NCBI GenBank assembly: GCA_019416265.1
Contig: DXXQ01000215.1
Span: 1 to 5,759 of the forward strand
Direction: 5' to 3'
Length of the DNA: 5,759 nt
From: Clostridiales bacterium
GTDB taxonomy: Bacteria > Bacillota > Clostridia > Lachnospirales > Lachnospiraceae
Made by a program: the position numbers and the translations under genes. The notes beneath the pieces are model-generated. The model did no database searches. It saw only the letters and a list, made by a program, of their open reading frames with translations, and was not told where the DNA came from. Shown piece by piece: positions 1 to 5,229 of this stretch (within the stretch, counting starts at the first letter, position 1; every line of letters starts with the position of its first letter).

Positions 1-187
1 GAAAAAACAGGCTCCTGAGGCAGCTCCGGCTCCTGCAGCGATTGCAGCGGCTCCTGTTGAGGAAGAGCCGGCAGATGACGGCGAGCTGATCGCAGTGATC
101 GCAGCGGCGATCGCAGCTTCAGAAGGAACAAGCACCGACGATTTCGTAGTCCGTTCCATTCGTAAAGTAAATCGCGGCAGACGATAA
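1..187 (+). CDS. OadG-family small subunit of Na+-pumping decarboxylase, C-terminal part (5' end outside window)
   Basis: The reading frame is open from the left edge (first full codon at base 2) for 61 codons to TAA at 185-187, followed at once by a second in-frame TAA. The visible part begins with a Lys/Ala/Pro/Glu-rich linker (roughly the first 22 residues), then an acidic EEEPADDGEL stretch, a short Ala/Ile-rich helix (ELIAVIAAAIAAS) and a basic end (DDFVVRSIRKVNRGRR). This combination of Ala/Pro linker, AVIAAAIAA helix and FVVRSIR tail is typical of the gamma/delta (OadG) subunits of biotin-dependent Na+-translocating decarboxylases. In that family a single N-terminal membrane helix anchors the protein, and the soluble C-terminus binds the carboxyltransferase and helps assemble the complex. 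The membrane helix should lie upstream and cannot be seen. The biotin carrier gene starts 43 bases downstream, which supports the assignment. Confidence is limited because only the tail is present. Confidence 0.82.
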   Translation, partial: KKQAPEAAPAPAAIAAAPVEEEPADDGELIAVIAAAIAASEGTSTDDFVVRSIRKVNRGRR

Positions 188-230
188 TAAAAAAAGATGA
201 ATTTAAAGTATCATTAGGAGGACTTATAAA

Positions 231-599
231 ATGAAAAGTTATACAATTACTGTAAACGGAACAGCATATGAAGTAACTGTAGAAGAAACAGGAAGCGTTT
301 CCGCACCTGCAGCAGCTCCGAAGGCAGCACCTGCAGCTCCGAAAGCAGCTCCGAAGAAACCGGCAGCACCTGCAGCAGGCGCCGGCAGCGTAAAAGTAAC
401 TGCTTCCGTACCTGGAAAAGTTGTTAAGATCGCAGCAAGCGCAGGTCAGGCTGTAAAAGCCGGCGACAGCGTGGTTATCCTTGAATCCATGAAAATGGAA
501 ATCCCTGTAGTAGCGCCGCAGGACGGCACTATTGCTAGCATTGATGTTGCTGAAGGCGCTTCTGTAGAGAACGGAGATACTTTAGCAACAATGAACTAA
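231..599 (+). CDS. Free-standing biotin carrier protein (biotinyl domain) of the decarboxylase
   Basis: This 122-residue protein carries the biotin that shuttles CO2 from the carboxyltransferase to the membrane beta subunit. It has three parts: a short beta-rich N-terminus (MKSYTITVNGTAYEV, common in GcdC/MmdC-type carriers), a flexible Ala/Pro/Lys linker (about residues 25-49), and a biotinyl/lipoyl domain (about 53-122). The biotinylation motif ESMKMEIPV is at 85-93, with the target Lys88 34 residues from the C-terminus, the usual spacing. The VPGKVVKI and AGDSVVILE strands before it and the APQDGTI turn after it fit the half-barrel fold. A perfect AGGAGG (216-221) nine bases before the ATG fixes the start. 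In classical OadA this domain is fused to the carboxyltransferase; here it is separate, and the OadA homologue three genes on lacks it. The genes on both sides encode the other pump subunits, so a carrier for acetyl-CoA carboxylase (AccB) is less likely. Confidence 0.94.
   Translation: MKSYTITVNGTAYEVTVEETGSVSAPAAAPKAAPAAPKAAPKKPAAPAAGAGSVKVTASVPGKVVKIAASAGQAVKAGDSVVILESMKMEIPVVAPQDGTIASIDVAEGASVENGDTLATMN
303..377 (+). repeat. Ala/Pro/Lys-rich linker repeat within the biotin carrier gene
   Basis: This is the coding stretch for the flexible linker (A25-A49). It contains three exact copies of the 11-mer GCAGCTCCGAA at 312-322, 333-343 and 345-355, with near copies between them, giving AAPK/AAPKK units in the protein. 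Such linkers let the biotinyl domain swing between active sites. The DNA repetition could allow copy-number slippage that lengthens or shortens the arm in frame only if multiples of three bases change. Confidence 0.8.
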
Positions 600-615
600 G
601 ACGGGAGGTAGTCAA

Positions 616-1764
616 ATGTCTTATGTAACAGATACTTTGTCCAACCTGCTTCATCAGACGGCTTTCTTTAATCTGACATGGGGAAATTACCTGATGATCC
701 TGGTTGCATGCGTATTCTTATACCTTGCCATTGCAAAGGGATTTGAGCCTCTGCTTCTTGTTCCCATCGCATTTGGTATGCTGCTTGTAAATATCTATCC
801 GGATATCATGGCAAGACCGGAAGACATGTCCAACGGTGTAGGCGGACTTCTTCATTACTTCTATCTCCTTGACGAGTGGAGTATTTTACCGTCCCTTATC
901 TTCATGGGTGTCGGCGCCATGACAGACTTCGCTCCGCTGATCGCCAACCCGAAGAGCTTCCTTCTCGGCGCAGCAGCACAGCTTGGTATTTATGCAGCAT
1001 ATTTCCTTGCAATCTTCCTTGGATTCAACGGAAAAGCGGCAGCAGCGATCTCCATCATCGGCGGTGCTGACGGCCCGACTTCCATTTTCCTTGCAGGTAA
1101 GCTGGGACAGACTGCGCTTATGGGACCGATCGCGGTGGCGGCATATTCCTATATGTCCCTGGTTCCGATCATTCAGCCGCCGATCATGAAAGCGTTCACA
1201 ACAGAGAAAGAACGTAAGATTAAGATGGATCAGCTTCGTCCTGTATCCAAGCTTGAGAAGATTTTATTCCCGATCGTTATTACGATCGTTGTATGTCTGA
1301 TCCTTCCGACAACAGCTCCTCTTGTAGGTATGCTGATGCTGGGTAACCTGTTCAGAGAGTGCGGTGTTGTAAAACAGCTTACAGAGACTGCATCCAATGC
1401 CCTGATGTACATCGTAGTTATCCTTCTCGGTACATCTGTCGGCGCTTCCACAAGCGCAGAAGCGTTCCTGAACCTTGATACCATCAAAATCGTTGTATTA
1501 GGTCTTGTTGCATTTGCAATCGGTACCTTCGGCGGCGTTATGTTCGGTAAGATCATGTGCAAGCTTTCCGGCGGAAAGATCAATCCGCTGATCGGTTCTG
1601 CAGGTGTATCCGCAGTTCCTATGGCTGCCCGTGTATCCCAGAAGGTTGGTGCAGAGGCAGATCCTACAAACTTCCTTCTCATGCATGCCATGGGACCAAA
1701 CGTTGCCGGCGTTATCGGTACTGCAGTAGCAGCCGGAACCTTCATGGCTATCTTTGGAGTATAA
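616..1764 (+). CDS. oadB: Sodium-translocating decarboxylase beta subunit (OadB family membrane carboxybiotin decarboxylase)
   Basis: This 382-residue integral membrane protein decarboxylates carboxybiotin and uses the energy to export Na+. Many hydrophobic segments are visible, at about 25-40, 44-60, 88-108, 116-137, 169-192, 214-243, 260-280, 288-311 and 352-381. The two family signatures are present. GGADGPTSIFLAGKL is at 149-163, with Asp152 matching the essential Na+-site Asp203 of the Klebsiella enzyme. NPLIGSAGVSAVPMAAR is at 323-339, with Asn323, Gly327, Ser332 and Arg339 matching Klebsiella Asn373, Gly377, Ser382 and Arg389. The AYSYM motif supplies Tyr179, matching Tyr229, followed by LVPIIQPPIMKA. 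The C-terminal NFLLMHAMGPNVAGVIG is also typical. The length fits the shorter Firmicutes forms; Klebsiella OadB is somewhat longer. GGGAGG (603-608) seven bases upstream supports the start, and the gene begins 16 bases after the biotin carrier. It ends in a double TAA. Every expected catalytic residue I could check is intact. OadB, GcdB and MmdB cannot be told apart reliably by sequence, so the substrate depends on the partner carboxyltransferase. Confidence 0.96.
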   Translation: MSYVTDTLSNLLHQTAFFNLTWGNYLMILVACVFLYLAIAKGFEPLLLVPIAFGMLLVNIYPDIMARPEDMSNGVGGLLHYFYLLDEWSILPSLIFMGVGAMTDFAPLIANPKSFLLGAAAQLGIYAAYFLAIFLGFNGKAAAAISIIGGADGPTSIFLAGKLGQTALMGPIAVAAYSYMSLVPIIQPPIMKAFTTEKERKIKMDQLRPVSKLEKILFPIVITIVVCLILPTTAPLVGMLMLGNLFRECGVVKQLTETASNALMYIVVILLGTSVGASTSAEAFLNLDTIKIVVLGLVAFAIGTFGGVMFGKIMCKLSGGKINPLIGSAGVSAVPMAARVSQKVGAEADPTNFLLMHAMGPNVAGVIGTAVAAGTFMAIFGV

Positions 1765-1779
1765 TAAAGGAGAATAATT

Positions 1780-3192
1780 ATGGCAGAATTACAGAAAAAA
1801 CCTGTTAAAATTGTGGAAACCATTCTGCGTGATGCTCATCAGTCCCTGATCGCGACCCGTATGAGCACAGAACAGATGCTTCCGATCGTTGAAAAACTGG
1901 ATAAAGTCGGCTACCATGCAGTAGAGTGCTGGGGCGGCGCAACTTTTGACGCATCCCTTCGTTTCTTAAAAGAAGATCCGTGGGAAAGACTTCGTAAATT
2001 ACGTGACGGTTTCAAAAACACAAAATTACAGATGCTGTTCCGCGGACAGAATATCCTTGGATATCGTCCGTATGCAGATGACGTAGTAGAGTATTTCGTA
2101 CAGAAATCTGCTGCAAACGGAATCGACATCATCCGTATTTTTGACTGTCTCAATGACCTTCGTAACCTTCAGACAGCAGTATCCGCAGCAAACAAAGAGA
2201 AAGCTCACGCACAGGTAGCCCTTTCCTATACTTTAGGCGATGCTTATACTCTGGAATACTGGACCTCTATTGCGAAACGCATCGAGGAAATGGGTGCAGA
2301 TTCCATCTGTATCAAGGATATGGCCGGCCTTCTTCTTCCATACAAGGCAACAGAGCTGGTTACTGCATTAAAAGAAGCAGTTAAGATTCCGATCGATCTT
2401 CATACACACTATACCTCAGGAGTTGCTTCCATGACTTACCTCAAAGCAGTTGAGGCAGGCGTTGATATCATTGATACAGCTATGTCTCCGTTTGCCCTGG
2501 GAACTTCCCAGCCTGCAACAGAGGTTATGGTTGAAACCTTTAAGGGAACTCCGTATGATACAGGCTTCGATCAGAAGCTCCTTGCCGAGATCGCAGATTA
2601 CTTCCGTCCAATGCGTGACGAAGCCCTTGAAAGCGGTCTTCTCAATCCGAAGAACCTGGGTGTTAATATCAAGACTCTGCTTTACCAGGTACCGGGCGGT
2701 ATGTTATCAAACCTTACTTCCCAGTTAAAAGAGCAGCATGCAGAAGACAAATTCTACGATGTTCTGGAAGAGGTTCCCCGTGTGCGTAAAGACCTGGGAG
2801 AGCCGCCGCTGGTTACTCCGTCTTCCCAGATCGTTGGTACACAGGCTGTATTCAACGTGCTTATGGGCGAGAGATACAAGATGGTTACCAAAGAGACAAA
2901 GGATGTCTTAAGCGGAAAATACGGCGCAACCGTAAAACCGTTTGATCCGGAGGTTCAGAAACACTGCATCGGTGATACAGAGCCGATCACCTGCCGTCCG
3001 GCAGACCTTCTGGACAATGAGCTTGACAAGCTGGAGAGCGAAATGGCACAGTACAAGGAGCAGGATGAGGACGTATTATCCTACGCACTGTTCCCGCAGG
3101 TTGCTACAGACTTCTTCAAATACCGTCAGGCACAGAAGACAAAAGTAGACGAAACAGCAGCAGATACAAAAAACGGAGCATACCCGGTGTAA
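1780..3192 (+). CDS. oadA: Oxaloacetate decarboxylase alpha / transcarboxylase 5S-type carboxyltransferase, lacking a biotin domain
   Basis: This 470-residue soluble enzyme of the pyruvate carboxylase/OadA family transfers the carboxyl group between oxaloacetate and biotin, releasing pyruvate. A TIM-barrel carboxyltransferase domain occupies about residues 9-270, and the conserved PYC_OADA domain about 290-450. Expected active-site elements are intact: ETILRDAHQSL (metal-ligand Asp18), LFRGQNILGYR (Arg88), IFDCLNDLRN, SICIKDMAG (Lys179, the carboxylated metal-ligand lysine), DLHTHYTSG (metal ligands His208 and His210), and FALGTSQPATE (catalytic-type Thr242). The protein ends in a short polar tail (about 449-470) just where fused OadA proteins continue into a biotinyl domain; that domain is supplied by the gene at 231-599. 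AAGGAG (1767-1772) seven bases upstream sets the start, 15 bases after oadB. Of 18 arginine codons, 14 are CGT, indicating high expression. With OadB beside it, a Na+-pumping oxaloacetate decarboxylase is the best reading. A transcarboxylase 5S subunit or a pyruvate carboxylase B subunit is possible. Confidence 0.92.
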   Translation: MAELQKKPVKIVETILRDAHQSLIATRMSTEQMLPIVEKLDKVGYHAVECWGGATFDASLRFLKEDPWERLRKLRDGFKNTKLQMLFRGQNILGYRPYADDVVEYFVQKSAANGIDIIRIFDCLNDLRNLQTAVSAANKEKAHAQVALSYTLGDAYTLEYWTSIAKRIEEMGADSICIKDMAGLLLPYKATELVTALKEAVKIPIDLHTHYTSGVASMTYLKAVEAGVDIIDTAMSPFALGTSQPATEVMVETFKGTPYDTGFDQKLLAEIADYFRPMRDEALESGLLNPKNLGVNIKTLLYQVPGGMLSNLTSQLKEQHAEDKFYDVLEEVPRVRKDLGEPPLVTPSSQIVGTQAVFNVLMGERYKMVTKETKDVLSGKYGATVKPFDPEVQKHCIGDTEPITCRPADLLDNELDKLESEMAQYKEQDEDVLSYALFPQVATDFFKYRQAQKTKVDETAADTKNGAYPV

Positions 3193-3210
3193 TCTGAAAT
3201 ATATGTGCAT

Positions 3211-3245
3211 AAAAAGGGGAGCCTGTAAATTACAGGCTCCCTTAC
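3211..3245 (+). terminator. GC-rich perfect hairpin after oadA, probable transcript end or RNA-stabilising element
   Basis: GGGAGCCTGT (3217-3226) pairs perfectly with ACAGGCTCCC (3232-3241) around a five-base AAATT loop. A G-T and an A-T pair can extend the stem outward. It begins 24 bases after the oadA stop codon, where an operon end is expected. On the + strand only TT follows the stem, so it is a poor intrinsic terminator by the usual rule. Read on the - strand it is followed by TTTTT (complement of AAAAA at 3211-3215), a better terminator, but no - strand gene is seen here. It may act as a partial terminator, a Rho-assisted end or a 3' stabiliser. Confidence 0.65.
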
Positions 3246-3276
3246 TGAATCTATGACAAAAAGTATAGAAAACCAT
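3241..3276 (+). promoter_or_regulatory. Weak candidate promoter for the flavoprotein-cmk-ispH group
   Basis: A TATAGA box at 3264-3269 (four of six matches to TATAAT) has CTTACT (three of six matches to TTGACA) 17 bases upstream at 3241-3246. A transcript would start near 3276, just before the AGAAAGG ribosome site at 3277-3283, and would begin directly after the hairpin. The match is poor and the region is AT-rich by nature, so this is only a candidate. Readthrough from the decarboxylase genes is an alternative. Confidence 0.2.
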
Positions 3277-3290
3277 AGAAAGGTAAATCT

Positions 3291-4523
3291 ATGAGTAAAG
3301 TTTTGATCATCGGAGGCGGGGCGGCAGGAATGTTAGCCGGCGTTTTTGCCGGCAGAAACGGTCATGAAGTCCACATCTTCGAAAAAAATGAAAAACTGGG
3401 GAAGAAGCTTTTTATCACAGGAAAGGGACGATGCAATGTCACAAACAACTGTGAGACAGAGGAGCTTTTTGGAGCAGTGATGAGCAATCCCAAATTCCTG
3501 TACAGCGCGTTTTATTCCTACACCCCTCAGGATGTGATGGAATTCTTCGAGGAAGCCGGAGTACCTCTGAAAACAGAGAGAGGCGGAAGAGTATTTCCCC
3601 AGTCTGACCATTCCTCGGATATTATAAGGGCTCTGGAACGGGAACTGAAAAAAGCGGGAGTAAGGATTCATCTTCACACAGAGGTAAAGAGAATCTGCTC
3701 TTCGGAGGATGAGATAAAGGGCATAGAGCTTGCAGACGGGACTGTTGTAGAGGGAGACGCTGTTATTACAGCCACAGGAGGCTTTTCCTATCAGAGTACA
3801 GGCTCAACAGGAGACGGCTACCGTTTTGCGAAGGAGCTGGGACATAAGGTGACGGAGATCAGCCCCTCTCTTGTGCCCTTAAAGACGAAAGAGGCGTATA
3901 TTCCGAAGCTGCAGGGGCTTTCCCTGAAGAACACGGGACTTGTGGTCAAACTGGGCAAAAAGACTCTCTATGAGGATTTCGGGGAAATGATGTTTACCCA
4001 TTACGGAGTGACAGGCCCCATGATCCTTTCTGCAAGCGCAAAGATCGGGAAACAGCTTGAAAAAGAAGGAGAGCTGAAGGCATACCTTGACCTGAAGCCT
4101 GCTCTCACAAAAGAACAGCTTGACGCCAGAGTGCTGAGAGAGTTTGAGGCGGGACAGAACAAGCAGTTCAAAAATGTCATCGGCGTTCTTTTCCCCTCTT
4201 CCCTGACTCCTGTCATGCTGGAGCTGGGAGAGATACCGCCGGATAAAAAAATCCACGATATCTCCAGAGAGGAACGATTGCGGTTTGTGGACCTTGTGAA
4301 GGCCTTTCCTTTTACCATTACCGGAATGGGGGAATTTAAGGAGGCGATCATCACCAGGGGAGGCGTATCTGTGAAGGAGCTGAATCCCGGAACCATGGAA
4401 TCAAAAAAAATCCGGAATCTGTATTTCATCGGTGAAGTGACGGACCTGGATGCGGTCACAGGAGGGTATAACCTTCAGATCGCCTGGTCTACCGCCTATC
4501 TGGCGGCACAGGCGCTTCCGTGA
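3291..4523 (+). CDS. HI0933/BaiN-family FAD-dependent flavoprotein (aminoacetone oxidase family), substrate unknown
   Basis: This 410-residue predicted cytoplasmic flavoprotein has an N-terminal Rossmann FAD-binding motif, VLIIGGGAAGMLAG (4-17), with Glu31 at the end of the second strand to bind the FAD ribose. Family hallmarks follow: TGKGRCNVTN (43-52, starting at the ITG turn), GGRVFPQSDHSS (98-109), ATGGFSYQSTGSTGDGYRFA (161-180), MMFTHYGVTGPMIL (233-246), and the C-terminal FAD contact GEVTDLDAVTGGYNLQIAWS (381-400). Length and motif order match the full-length family, so the gene looks intact. Members have been called aminoacetone oxidase-like, or BaiN when linked to bile-acid dehydroxylation, but the reaction of most is unproven and no bile-acid genes are seen here. 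The ribosome site is weak (AGAAAGG, seven bases before ATG). Only one of its 16 arginine codons is CGT; the rest are mainly AGA, AGG and CGG, unlike the decarboxylase genes upstream. It ends in tandem stops TGA TAA, 33 bases before cmk. No substrate is proposed. Confidence 0.93.
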   Translation: MSKVLIIGGGAAGMLAGVFAGRNGHEVHIFEKNEKLGKKLFITGKGRCNVTNNCETEELFGAVMSNPKFLYSAFYSYTPQDVMEFFEEAGVPLKTERGGRVFPQSDHSSDIIRALERELKKAGVRIHLHTEVKRICSSEDEIKGIELADGTVVEGDAVITATGGFSYQSTGSTGDGYRFAKELGHKVTEISPSLVPLKTKEAYIPKLQGLSLKNTGLVVKLGKKTLYEDFGEMMFTHYGVTGPMILSASAKIGKQLEKEGELKAYLDLKPALTKEQLDARVLREFEAGQNKQFKNVIGVLFPSSLTPVMLELGEIPPDKKIHDISREERLRFVDLVKAFPFTITGMGEFKEAIITRGGVSVKELNPGTMESKKIRNLYFIGEVTDLDAVTGGYNLQIAWSTAYLAAQALP

Positions 4524-4556
4524 TAAAACATAAACTTCCAAGGAGGAAAGAGAGAA

Positions 4557-5228
4557 ATGGGATGTAATATTGCCATTGACGGACCTGCAGGAGCAGGAAA
4601 AAGCACAATTGCCAGACGGGTGGCAAAGGAGCTGTCTTTTATTTATGTGGACACAGGAGCCATGTACAGAGCCATGGCGCTTTACCTTCTGACAAAGGGG
4701 ATCGATGGCGCCAGTGCAGAAGAAATTGCGGCTGTCTGCCCGGGAGCAGAGATTTCCATTGAATATCGGGAGGGAGAGCAGATCGTTCTCTTAAACGGCG
4801 AAAATGTAAATCACAGACTGCGTACCGAAGAGGTGGGAAACATGGCGTCTGTCAGTTCTGCAAACCCGAAAGTGCGGGAACATCTTCTGAAGCTTCAGAG
4901 AAATCTTGCGGCAGAAAACGACGTAGTCATGGATGGCCGAGACATCGGAACCACGATCCTTCCCAATGCGGACATAAAAATATATCTTACTGCAAGCGCC
5001 GATACAAGGGCAAAACGACGTTATCTGGAGCTTACGGAAAAGAAGGTTCCGTGTGATCTGGAGCAGATCAGACAGGACATTATCGACAGGGATGAACGTG
5101 ATATGAACAGAGAGGTTTCCCCTCTTCGTCAGGCAGAGGATGCAGTTCTGGTGGATTCCTCAGAAATGGGAATCGATGAAGTTGTGGAAACAATCCTGAA
5201 ATTATACAGGGAAAAGGCAGGCATCTGA
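4557..5228 (+). CDS. cmk: Cytidylate (CMP/dCMP) kinase
   Basis: This 223-residue cytoplasmic enzyme phosphorylates CMP and dCMP with ATP to the diphosphates, in pyrimidine salvage and nucleotide recycling. The P-loop GPAGAGKST lies at 9-17 and is followed by the Cmk signature YVDTGAMYRAMALYL (30-44) of the nucleotide-monophosphate site. The central DGRDIGTTILPNADIKIYL (126-144) contains the CMP-contacting Arg-Asp pair. The lid region RAKRRYLEL (151-159) and the DRDERDMNREVSPLRQAEDA block (177-196) supply the conserved arginines and aspartates, ending in VLVDSS. Length is normal for bacterial Cmk. A strong AGGAGG (4541-4546) ten bases before the ATG supports the start. The gene lies 33 bases after the flavoprotein gene, and its stop is one base before the ispH start, so these genes are probably co-transcribed. 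A cmk-ispH pairing is common in Clostridia. Nothing about it looks unusual. Confidence 0.97.
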   Translation: MGCNIAIDGPAGAGKSTIARRVAKELSFIYVDTGAMYRAMALYLLTKGIDGASAEEIAAVCPGAEISIEYREGEQIVLLNGENVNHRLRTEEVGNMASVSSANPKVREHLLKLQRNLAAENDVVMDGRDIGTTILPNADIKIYLTASADTRAKRRYLELTEKKVPCDLEQIRQDIIDRDERDMNREVSPLRQAEDAVLVDSSEMGIDEVVETILKLYREKAGI

Positions 5229-5229
5229 T

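Noticed and set aside
88..116. Three copies of GATCGCAG in the small-subunit tail
   Set aside because: They encode the conserved Ile-Ala-rich helix of this protein family. Repeated Ile-Ala codons explain the repetition without a DNA-level role.
197..217. Six-codon open frame (MNLKYH) in the small-subunit/biotin-carrier spacer
   Set aside because: It has only a poor ribosome site and its stop overlaps the strong AGGAGG of the next gene. There is no sign of a leader peptide such as repeated regulatory codons or an attenuator hairpin.
1271..1288. Perfect 7-bp inverted repeat CGATCGT-TATT-ACGATCG inside oadB
   Set aside because: It falls in a membrane segment made of Ile, Val and Thr codons, where ATC GTT and ACG ATC naturally give the symmetry. 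There is no nearby start, stop or promoter for it to regulate.
1230..1823. Long - strand open frame (197 codons) opposite oadB
   Set aside because: It lies antisense to a clearly conserved gene, has no ribosome site or recognisable domain, and is low-complexity in character. It is explained by the base composition of the oadB codons.
3253..3279. ATGACA / CATAGA as a promoter pair before the flavoprotein gene
   Set aside because: The spacing is only 15 bases and the start would fall at about 3286, after the ribosome site, leaving a transcript without it.
4001..4459. - strand open frame of 152 codons opposite the flavoprotein gene
   Set aside because: The + strand protein has full family motifs throughout this region. 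The antisense translation is Ser/Arg/Pro-rich with no recognisable motif, as expected for a shadow frame.
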